From Pseudomonadota bacterium (GTDB lineage Bacteria > Pseudomonadota > Alphaproteobacteria > Rhizobiales > Rhizobiaceae), in contig JAEYDD010000045.1 in the NCBI GenBank assembly GCA_023404095.1, positions 34,121 to 98,120 of the forward strand: a stretch of DNA of 64,000 nt, in the 5' to 3' direction. Of the stretch, positions 26,250 to 33,820 are shown in pieces (position 1 is the stretch's first letter; every line of letters starts with the position of its first letter). The translations under genes and the position numbers were made by a program. Below the pieces are notes generated by a model. The model worked only from the letters and a program-made list of their open reading frames with translations, did not search any database and was not told the DNA's origin.

Positions 26250-26419
26250 GTCCGGGTTCTAGCCTAACTGCGCCTGTCGCGAAACGGGGGCACAGGGGCC
26301 ATACCCCCAAAGAATGCAGGAAAAGAAGCGCGAAGGCCGGGGGACGGCCCGCGCCGCCTTGCCGCATGGCGGCGGAGCCTCTATAGACCCGGCGTATTCA
26401 AGACAGACGAGGCGACCTC

Positions 26420-27361
26420 ATGGATTCCTTTCCGCATCGCCACCTGCTCGGGATCAAGGGATTGACCGAGCCGGAAATCACCTACCTGCTCGACAAGGCG
26501 GACGCGGCCGTCAACATCAGCCGGCAGCGGGAGAAGAAGACCTCGACGCTTCGGGGCCTCACCCAGATCAATCTCTTCTTTGAAGCCTCGACGCGCACGC
26601 AATCCTCCTTCGAGCTTGCCGGAAAGCGGCTGGGCGCAGACGTGATGAACATGTCGGTCGGCAACTCCTCGGTGAAGAAGGGCGAGACGCTGATCGACAC
26701 GGCGATGACGCTGAACGCCATGCATCCGGACGTGCTGGTGGTGCGCCACTCCTCCGCCGGCGCTGCCGCCCTTCTGGCGCAGAAGGTCTCGTGCGCGGTG
26801 GTCAACGCCGGCGACGGCCAGCACGAGCATCCGACGCAGGCGCTTCTCGACGCACTCACGATCCGCCGCGCCAAGGGCAAGCTGTCGCGCATCATCGTCG
26901 CGATCTGCGGCGATGTTCTGCATTCGCGCGTGGCCCGCTCGAACATCCTGCTGCTGAACGCCATGGGTGCGCGGGTGCGGGTGGTGGCACCGGCGACCCT
27001 GCTTCCGAACGGCATCGCCCAGATGGGTGCCGAGGTCTACCACTCGATGGAAGAGGGCCTGAAGGATGCGGACGTGGTGATGATGCTGCGCCTGCAACGT
27101 GAGCGCATGTCGGGTGCATTCGTGCCCTCGGTGCGCGAGTACTTCCGCTACTTCGGCCTCGACGCCGAAAAGCTCAAGGCTGCCAAGGAAGATGCGCTCG
27201 TCATGCACCCCGGGCCGATGAACCGCGGCGTGGAAATCGCGTCCGAGATCGCGGACGGGCCGCAGAGCGTGATCGAGCAACAGGTGGAGATGGGCGTCGC
27301 CGTCCGCATGGCGGTGATGGAAACCCTTCTCGTCTCGCAGAACCAGGGACCGCGCGCATGA
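26420..27361 (+). CDS. pyrB: Aspartate carbamoyltransferase catalytic subunit
   Basis: 313 aa. Condenses carbamoyl phosphate with aspartate, second step of UMP synthesis. Active-site signatures: FFEASTRTQSSFELAGKRLG, NSSVKKGETLIDT (mobile loop Lys), DGQHEHPTQALLD and VMHPGPMNRGVEI. No PyrI regulatory gene nearby. The stop overlaps the start of the dihydroorotase-like gene (ATGA at 27358), so the two proteins are made together, as in pseudomonad-type ATCase where PyrB assembles with a dihydroorotase-like partner. Confidence 0.97.
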   Translation: MDSFPHRHLLGIKGLTEPEITYLLDKADAAVNISRQREKKTSTLRGLTQINLFFEASTRTQSSFELAGKRLGADVMNMSVGNSSVKKGETLIDTAMTLNAMHPDVLVVRHSSAGAAALLAQKVSCAVVNAGDGQHEHPTQALLDALTIRRAKGKLSRIIVAICGDVLHSRVARSNILLLNAMGARVRVVAPATLLPNGIAQMGAEVYHSMEEGLKDADVVMMLRLQRERMSGAFVPSVREYFRYFGLDAEKLKAAKEDALVMHPGPMNRGVEIASEIADGPQSVIEQQVEMGVAVRMAVMETLLVSQNQGPRA

Positions 27362-28653
27362 CCCGGCCGACCGTCATCAACAACGTCCGCATCATCGATC
27401 CCTCGCAGAAGCTCGACGAGACGGGCACGATCGTCATCGAAGACGGCCGCATCTCAGCCGCCGGCAGCGGCGCCCGCAACCAGGGCACGCCCGATGGAGC
27501 GGAGGTCGTGGACGGTTCCGGCTTCGTGGCCGCACCCGGCCTCGTCGATGCCCGTGTCTTCGTCGGCGAACCCGGCGCCGAACATCGCGAGACGATCGAA
27601 TCCGCATCGCGTGCAGCAGCGGCCGGGGGCATCACTTCATTCATCATGATGCCTGATACCGACCCTGTCATCGATGACATCGCACTGGTCGAATACGTGC
27701 TGAAGACAGCGCGCGACAAGGCGCTCGTCCATGTGCACCCGGCAGCAGCCCTGACCAAGGGGCTGGCCGGAACGGAAATGACGGAATTCGGCCTGCTGCG
27801 CGAGGCCGGCGCCGTCGCCTTCACCAACGGTCGCCATGCCATGCACGACGCCCAGGTTCTGCGCCGGGCGATGACCTATGCGCGCGAATTTTCCGCCGTT
27901 ATTGCACTGGAGACCCGCGACAAGCATCTCGGCGCCGGCGGCGTGATGAACGAGGGACTGCTGGCAAGCTGGCTCGGCCTTTCGGGCACGCCGCGGGAGG
28001 CGGAAGTCATCCCGCTGGAGCGCGACCTGCGACTGGCGGCCCTGACCCGCGCCGCCTATCATGCCGCACAGATCTCTGTGCCGGAATCGGCAGAAGCCAT
28101 GCGCGTCGCCCGTTCCCGCGGCGCCAACGCCACCTGCGGCATTTCGATCAACCACCTCACCCTGAACGAGAACGACATCGGCGAATACCGCACGTTCTTC
28201 AAGCTGTCGCCGCCGCTTCGCGGTGAAGACGATCGGACGGCGATGGTCGAGGCGCTGGCAGACGGCACCATCGACATCATCGTCTCCTCGCACGATCCGC
28301 AGGATGTCGACACGAAGCGCCTGCCTTTCGGAGAAGCGGCAGACGGCGCGATCGGACTGGAGACCATGCTGGCCGCGGCCCTTCGCCTGCACCACAGTGG
28401 CGAGGTCTCGCTGATGCGCCTCTTCGACGCCATGTCGACGCGGCCCGCAAAAATCTTCGGCCTCGATGCCGGCACGCTCCGCGCCGGCGCCCTCGCCGAC
28501 CTCGTGCTGGTCGATCTCGACGAGCCGTGGATCGCAGCCAAGGACGGTTTCGTCTCGCGCTCCAAGAACACGCCGTTCGAAGATGCCCGCTTTACCGGAC
28601 GCGCCGTTCAAACCTATGTTGCGGGCAAGAGAGTGCATGCGGTGCAGCGGTAG
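27358..28653 (+). CDS. pyrC: Dihydroorotase-like protein lacking the HxH motif (PyrC'/PyrX type)
   Basis: 431 aa amidohydrolase-family protein translated with pyrB. Where an active type I dihydroorotase has DxHxHxREPG, this protein has LVDARVFVGEPGAEHRET, so both His of the first metal motif are absent. Later landmarks of the family remain (VHVHPAAALTKGLAG, GISINHLTLNENDIGEYR, KLSPPLRGEDDR, IVSSHDPQDVDTKR). In Pseudomonas a similar PyrC' is inactive and needed to build the ATCase complex. The databases usually label this rhizobial gene pyrC; I regard catalytic activity as doubtful, and a second, true dihydroorotase would be expected elsewhere. Confidence 0.88.
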   Translation: MTRPTVINNVRIIDPSQKLDETGTIVIEDGRISAAGSGARNQGTPDGAEVVDGSGFVAAPGLVDARVFVGEPGAEHRETIESASRAAAAGGITSFIMMPDTDPVIDDIALVEYVLKTARDKALVHVHPAAALTKGLAGTEMTEFGLLREAGAVAFTNGRHAMHDAQVLRRAMTYAREFSAVIALETRDKHLGAGGVMNEGLLASWLGLSGTPREAEVIPLERDLRLAALTRAAYHAAQISVPESAEAMRVARSRGANATCGISINHLTLNENDIGEYRTFFKLSPPLRGEDDRTAMVEALADGTIDIIVSSHDPQDVDTKRLPFGEAADGAIGLETMLAAALRLHHSGEVSLMRLFDAMSTRPAKIFGLDAGTLRAGALADLVLVDLDEPWIAAKDGFVSRSKNTPFEDARFTGRAVQTYVAGKRVHAVQR

Positions 28654-28680
28654 GCGGCGGCGCGGATAGTCTGGCGGCGA

Positions 28681-28831
28681 TTACCCTCATCCGCCCCGGG
28701 GGGGCACCTTCTCCCCGCAGGCGGGGAGAAGGGCGATCGTAGCAGCGCCTTGCCACACGCTGGCTCAGGCGGTTCCGCAATGTCCCTTTTCCCCGTTCGG
28801 GGAGAAGGTGGCGGCAGCCGTATGAGGGGCG
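28681..28831. repeat. RIME-like rhizobial intergenic palindromic element
   Basis: About 150 bp between pyrC-like and plsY with nested inverted repeats: outer arms ACCCTCATCCGCC and a matching GTATGAGGGGC, and two internal hairpins, CCTTCTCCCCGC/GCGGGGAGAAGG near 28707-28732 and CTTTTCCCCG/CGGGGAGAAGG near 28786-28808. The architecture (TTACCCTCATCCG ends, CTTCTCCCCGC hairpin) is characteristic of Rhizobium intergenic mosaic elements, which are dispersed and non-coding. Confidence 0.75.
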
Positions 28832-28901
28832 GTCGCCCTGACGCAAAAGTTGCGCCTGGCGCAAGACAAGACAGATCGGCAATCTCGGGGGAAACAGTAG
28901 A

Positions 28902-29516
28902 GTGCCTGACATCATCACCTGGCAGCTAGGACCGCTGCCGACGCTTATCAGCCTCGCCTTCGGCTATCTGCTGGGCTCGATTCCCTTTGGCCTGCTGCTG
29001 ACCCGCATGGCCGGCCTCGGCGATGTGCGCAAGATCGGCTCCGGCAACATCGGCGCCACCAACGTGCTGCGCACCGGCAACAAGAAGCTGGCCGCGGCCA
29101 CCCTCCTGCTCGATGCGCTGAAGGGGACAGCGGCGGCGGCAATCGCATCCCGCTACGGGCTGGAAGCCGGCATCGCGGCCGGCTTTGCCGCCTTCATGGG
29201 GCATCTGTTTCCCGTCTGGCTCGGCTTCAAGGGCGGCAAGGGCGTCGCCACCTATCTCGGCATTCTGCTCGGCCTCGTTCCGTTCATGCTGGCGGTGTTC
29301 GCGGCGATCTGGGTCTCGGTTGCCTATCTCTCGCGCTATTCCTCCCTTGCCGCCCTGGTTGCAACGGCGGCATGTCCGGTTGTATTGTGGTTTACGGGGA
29401 ACGAAGAGGTTGCGATACTGTTTGCGGTCATGACGCTGATCACATGGTTCAAGCATCGCGCAAACCTCTCGCGCCTGCTGAACGGCACCGAAAGCAGGAT
29501 CGGCGACAAGGGTTAG
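28902..29516 (+). CDS. plsY: Acyl-phosphate:glycerol-3-phosphate acyltransferase PlsY
   Basis: 204 aa integral membrane enzyme that makes lysophosphatidic acid from acyl-phosphate and glycerol-3-phosphate. GTG start (VPDIITWQLG) at 28902. Motifs: GYLLGSIPFGLLLTR, RKIGSGNIGATNVLRTGNKK, FMGHLFPVWLGFKGGKGVATYLGILLG, and TLITWFKHRANLSRLLNGTE. Followed 27 bp later by dprA, same strand. Confidence 0.96.
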   Translation: MPDIITWQLGPLPTLISLAFGYLLGSIPFGLLLTRMAGLGDVRKIGSGNIGATNVLRTGNKKLAAATLLLDALKGTAAAAIASRYGLEAGIAAGFAAFMGHLFPVWLGFKGGKGVATYLGILLGLVPFMLAVFAAIWVSVAYLSRYSSLAALVATAACPVVLWFTGNEEVAILFAVMTLITWFKHRANLSRLLNGTESRIGDKG

Positions 29517-29543
29517 CTACAGACACGTCAGGACGGGGGGCAC

Positions 29544-30689
29544 ATGTCCGAAGGCGCAGGCAGGCAGGGGATTGCGCTTTCGGAGAGACAGAAGATCGCC
29601 TGGCTGCGGCTGATCCGCAGCGACAATGTCGGTCCGGTCACCTTCCGCGACCTCATCAACCACTTCGGAACGGCCGAGGCTGCGCTTGAAATGCTGCCCG
29701 AACTTTCCAGGCGCGGCGGCGCCGTGCGCTCCATCCGCATCGCAGGCCATGCGGATGCCGAGCGGGAGATGGAACTGGCACACCGCCATGGAGCGGCCTT
29801 CGTCGGCATCGGCGAGCCCGACTATCCTCCCTTTCTGAGAAAAATCGACGGCGCGCCGCCGCTTCTGGCCATGAAGGGCAACCGGGCCGCCGCCGGCGAC
29901 GTTGCCGTCGGCATCGTCGGCTCGCGCAACGCCTCGATCGCCGGCGCGAAGTTCGCGGGAATGCTGGCGAGGGATCTGGGTGCGAGCGGGTATGTCGTCG
30001 TCTCCGGGCTGGCCCGCGGCATCGATACGGCCGCCCACCGTGCCAGCCTCGCAACGGGCACGATCGCCGCCATGGCCGGCGGGCTGGACCAGCCCTACCC
30101 CCCGGAAAACATCGGTCTGCTCGACGAGATCACCTCAGGCAACGGTCTTGCCGTCAGCGAAATGCCGTTCGGCTGGGAGCCCCGTGCCCGCGACTTTCCG
30201 CGCCGCAACCGACTGATCGCGGGTATCGGCCTCGGGCTGGTCGTGGTCGAGGCGGCGAGCCGTTCAGGCTCGCTGATCACTGCCCGCAACGCAGCGGATT
30301 TCGGCCGCCTCGTCTTCGCCGTCCCGGGTTCGCCACTTGACCCGCGCGCGCACGGCACCAACGCGCTGCTCAAGGACGGCGCCATCGTCACAACGGATGC
30401 GTCGGATGTGCTGGAAGCCCTCGCGCCGCTTCGCGAGCCGGACCTATTTCAAAGCCAGAGCCGCGCCGAAGAGCCGGCGGTGGAGAGCGACCCCATGGCC
30501 CTGCCCCCTGACGATAGCGAGCGCGATCGCATCGCCTCAGCCCTCGGGCCGACGCCGGTCGAGATCGACGAGATCATCCGCCACACCGAGCTTGCGGCCG
30601 CAACGGTCTATCTCGTGCTTCTGGAACTGGATCTAGCCGGTCGTCTTCATCGCCATGCCGGCGGCTTGGTTTCGATCGCCACCGACTGA
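29544..30689 (+). CDS. dprA: DNA-processing protein DprA
   Basis: 381 aa. Loads RecA onto incoming single-stranded DNA in transformation; also widely kept in non-competent bacteria. N-terminal helix-hairpin region (KIAWLRLIRSDNVGPVTFRDLINHFG), Rossmann-like core VGIVGSRNASIAGAKFAGMLA, VSGLARGIDTAAHRASL, FPRRNRLIAGIGLGLVVVEAASRSGSLITA, AVPGSPLDPRAHGTNALLKDGA, and a C-terminal winged helix (PTPVEIDEIIRHTELAAATVY). Its 3' end overlaps the convergent small hypothetical gene by 57 bp. The dprA-topA order is conserved in rhizobia. Confidence 0.96.
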   Translation: MSEGAGRQGIALSERQKIAWLRLIRSDNVGPVTFRDLINHFGTAEAALEMLPELSRRGGAVRSIRIAGHADAEREMELAHRHGAAFVGIGEPDYPPFLRKIDGAPPLLAMKGNRAAAGDVAVGIVGSRNASIAGAKFAGMLARDLGASGYVVVSGLARGIDTAAHRASLATGTIAAMAGGLDQPYPPENIGLLDEITSGNGLAVSEMPFGWEPRARDFPRRNRLIAGIGLGLVVVEAASRSGSLITARNAADFGRLVFAVPGSPLDPRAHGTNALLKDGAIVTTDASDVLEALAPLREPDLFQSQSRAEEPAVESDPMALPPDDSERDRIASALGPTPVEIDEIIRHTELAAATVYLVLLELDLAGRLHRHAGGLVSIATD

Positions 30690-30875
30690 CAGCGGCCGCA
30701 AGCCGGACTGGATGTCGCCTGCCTCGACATATGCCATTTCGATCAGGTAGCGCAGCATTTCCGCGCCCTCCATATTGGCAACGGCGCGAAGCTCTCCCAG
30801 CATCTGGCGGATGTAGGCAATGTTATCATGTGTCCGCCCGGTAAGCGGCAACGGAATCCTTGGTTTGGTATTCAT
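30633..30875 (-). CDS. Small conserved hypothetical protein
   Basis: 80 aa from the ATG at 30875 (MNTKPRIPLPLTGRTHDNIA); the frame is open to 30950 but lacks a reason to start earlier. Soluble, helical: YIRQMLGELRAVANMEGAEM, LRYLIEMAYVEAGDIQSG. No domain recognised. Overlaps the end of dprA on the opposite strand. It sits alone, in front of the AT-rich topA promoter region, read divergently. Confidence 0.6.
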   Translation of the reverse strand: MNTKPRIPLPLTGRTHDNIAYIRQMLGELRAVANMEGAEMLRYLIEMAYVEAGDIQSGLRPLSVGGDRNQAAGMAMKTTG

Positions 30876-31138
30876 ATCAATGTCCCGTCCGAATACCGCG
30901 GCGCAGACACACGTCATCGCCGCAACCTTTGCTTCCCGAAGACGATACAACCTTTATTTTAAATTGCAATACAAGCGACAACTCCTATAGGTTGCACAAA
31001 CAGCGCGCCAGTTATTTTGACGTCGCCTCTTGACCGGAACGCTTTCCCTGTTCATTTCGAGGCAACGACAACGCCGGCGCGTATCGCAGAACAGAAGGGC
31101 TATCCCGCCGGGAAAGGCCCCCGGCACAGAGAACGACG

Positions 31139-33820
31139 ATGAATGTTGTAGTGGTGGAATCGCCTGCCAAGGCCAAGACGATCAACAAGTATCTGGGTTC
31201 AGGCTACAAGGTCCTTGCCTCTTTCGGACACGTTCGCGACCTTCCGGCCAAGGACGGATCGGTGCTTCCCGACCAGGATTTCGAAATGTCCTGGGAGGTC
31301 GACAGCGCATCCGCCAAGCGGATGAAGGACATTGCCGACGCGGTGAAATCCTCCGACGGCCTGATTCTGGCGACCGACCCGGATCGCGAAGGCGAAGCGA
31401 TTTCCTGGCATGTGCTCGACCTGTTGAAGAAGAAGCGCGTGCTCGGCGACAAGCCGGTCAAGCGCGTCGTCTTCAACGCCATCACCAAGGCTGCCGTGCT
31501 CGACGCGATGAAGGCGCCGCGCGATATCGACATCGCGCTGGTCGATGCCTATCTCGCCCGTCGCGCGCTCGATTATCTCGTCGGCTTCAACCTTTCACCG
31601 GTTCTGTGGCGCAAACTGCCCGGTGCGCGCTCGGCGGGACGCGTGCAGTCGGTGGCGCTCAGACTCGTCTGCGACCGCGAGTCCGAGATCGAGCGTTTCG
31701 TGTCCGAGGAGTACTGGAATCTCTCGGCCCTGCTGAAGACGCCGCGCGGCGACGAGTTCGAGGCCAAGCTCGTTTCTGCCGACGGCAAGCGCCTGCAGGC
31801 CCGTTCCGTCGGCAACGGCGAGGAAGCAAACCGGCTGAAGGACCTGCTCGAAGGCGCGAGCTACCGGGTTGAGAGCGTCGAGGCGAAGCCGACGAAGCGC
31901 AATCCGTCCCCGCCCTTCACCACGTCCACGCTGCAGCAGGCCGCCTCCTCGAAGCTCGGCTTCTCGGCATCGCGCACCATGCAGGTGGCACAGAGGCTTT
32001 ACGAAGGCATCGACATCGGCGGCGAGACCGTCGGCCTGATCACCTACATGCGAACCGACGGTGTGCAGATGGCGCCGGAGGCGATCGACGCCGCGCGGCG
32101 GGCAATCGGCAGCCAGTTCGGTGATCGCTATGTGCCGGAAAAGGCCCGCTTCTACTCCACCAAGGCCAAGAACGCACAGGAAGCGCACGAGGCGATCCGT
32201 CCGACCGACTTCAACCGCGTACCCGACCAGGTCCGTCGCGCGCTCGATCCCGATCAGGCCAGGCTCTACGATCTGATCTGGAAGCGCGCCATCGCCAGCC
32301 AGATGGCGTCGGCGGAGATTGAGCGCACCACAGTCGAGATCGACGCGGACAATGCCGGCAAGCATGCCGGCCTGCGCGCCACGGGCTCCGTCATCCGCTT
32401 CGACGGCTTCATCGCCGCCTATACCGACCAGAAGGAGGACGGCGAGCAGTCCGACGACGGCGACGAGGACGGACGGCTGCCGGAGATCAATGCGCGCGAA
32501 AACCTCGCCAGGCAGAAGATCAACGCCACCCAGCATTTCACCGAGCCGCCGCCGCGCTACTCCGAAGCGTCGCTGATCAAGAAGATGGAAGAGCTCGGCA
32601 TCGGCCGGCCGTCCACCTACGCGGCGACGCTGAAGACGCTTGAGGACCGCGAATACATCACCATCGACAAGCGCAAGCTGATCCCCGAGGCCAAGGGCCG
32701 GCTCGTCACCGCCTTCCTCGAAAGCTTCTTCACCCGCTACGTCGAATACGACTTCACCGCGTCCCTGGAAGAGAAGCTCGACCAGATTTCGGCCGGCGAA
32801 CTCAACTGGAAGGACGTGCTGCGCGACTTCTGGCGCGACTTCATTGCCCAGATCGACGACACGAAGGAACTGCGCGTCACGAACGTGCTGGATGCGCTGA
32901 ACGAGATTCTGGCGCCGCTCGCCTTCCCCAAGCGCGAGGACGGCGGTGATCCGCGCGCCTGCCCCTCCTGCGGCACCGGCAAGCTCTCGCTGAAGCTCGG
33001 CCGCGGCAGCGGCGCCTTCATCGGCTGCTCCAACTATCCCGAATGCCGCTACACCCGGCCCTTCGGCGCGGAGGCTGCCAATGGCGAAGGCCAGGCTTCG
33101 AACGAACCGCAGGCGCTCGGCAAGGATCCGCATACCGGCGAGGAAATCACGCTGCGTTCGGGCCGCTTCGGCCCCTATGTCCAGCGCGGCGACGGCAAGG
33201 AAGCCAAGCGCTCAAGCCTGCCGAAGGGCTGGACGCCGGACAGCATCGACCACGAGAAGGCGGTGGCGCTGCTTTCGCTGCCGCGCGACATCGGCGCACA
33301 TCCGGAAACGGGCAAGATGATCTCGTCCGGCCTCGGCCGCTACGGGCCGTTCGTCCTGCACGACGGCACCTATGCCAACGTAGAGAGCATCGAGGACGTG
33401 TTTTCGATCGGCCTCAACCGCGCCGTCTCCGTGCTCGCCGACAAGCAGAGCAAGGGTGGCGGACGGGCTCGCGGCGGCACGCCGGCAGCGTTGAGGACGC
33501 TTGGCGACCATCCGGACGGCGGCGCGATCACCGTTCGCGATGGCCGCTATGGTCCCTACGTCAACTGGGGCAAGATCAATGCGACGCTGCCGAAGGGCAA
33601 GGACGCCCAGGCCGTGACGCTCGAGGAAGCCCTGGTCCTGATCGCGGAGAAGGCCGGCAAGGGCGGCGGCACGAAGGCCAAGGCGAAGACTGCGAAATCC
33701 GCCGCGGCCAAGGCGGACGGCGAAAAGGCCACCAAGGCCAAGACGACGAAAAAGGCCGCCCCCAAGGCGAAAGCCGCAGCGAAGACCAAGAAGGCAAGCG
33801 CCAAGAAGGTAGACGAATGA
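31139..33820 (+). CDS. topA: DNA topoisomerase I
   Basis: 893 aa type IA enzyme that relaxes negative supercoils. Toprim domain at the start (MNVVVVESPAKAKTINKYLG, ATDPDREGEAISWH), active Tyr303 in LITYMRTDG, EAHEAIRPTDF, and one C-terminal zinc ribbon (CPSCGTGKLSLKL, CSNYPECRYTRPF). After the ribbon come three copies of an R-S/D-G-R-x-G-P-Y-V repeat, then a Lys/Ala-rich tail of about 50 residues ending KKVDE. Its stop overlaps the rnr start (ATGA). The window also carries a YjhX/TopAI homologue at 17917. The AT-rich stretch at 30945-31015 is a plausible promoter region. Confidence 0.97.
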   Translation: MNVVVVESPAKAKTINKYLGSGYKVLASFGHVRDLPAKDGSVLPDQDFEMSWEVDSASAKRMKDIADAVKSSDGLILATDPDREGEAISWHVLDLLKKKRVLGDKPVKRVVFNAITKAAVLDAMKAPRDIDIALVDAYLARRALDYLVGFNLSPVLWRKLPGARSAGRVQSVALRLVCDRESEIERFVSEEYWNLSALLKTPRGDEFEAKLVSADGKRLQARSVGNGEEANRLKDLLEGASYRVESVEAKPTKRNPSPPFTTSTLQQAASSKLGFSASRTMQVAQRLYEGIDIGGETVGLITYMRTDGVQMAPEAIDAARRAIGSQFGDRYVPEKARFYSTKAKNAQEAHEAIRPTDFNRVPDQVRRALDPDQARLYDLIWKRAIASQMASAEIERTTVEIDADNAGKHAGLRATGSVIRFDGFIAAYTDQKEDGEQSDDGDEDGRLPEINARENLARQKINATQHFTEPPPRYSEASLIKKMEELGIGRPSTYAATLKTLEDREYITIDKRKLIPEAKGRLVTAFLESFFTRYVEYDFTASLEEKLDQISAGELNWKDVLRDFWRDFIAQIDDTKELRVTNVLDALNEILAPLAFPKREDGGDPRACPSCGTGKLSLKLGRGSGAFIGCSNYPECRYTRPFGAEAANGEGQASNEPQALGKDPHTGEEITLRSGRFGPYVQRGDGKEAKRSSLPKGWTPDSIDHEKAVALLSLPRDIGAHPETGKMISSGLGRYGPFVLHDGTYANVESIEDVFSIGLNRAVSVLADKQSKGGGRARGGTPAALRTLGDHPDGGAITVRDGRYGPYVNWGKINATLPKGKDAQAVTLEEALVLIAEKAGKGGGTKAKAKTAKSAAAKADGEKATKAKTTKKAAPKAKAAAKTKKASAKKVDE

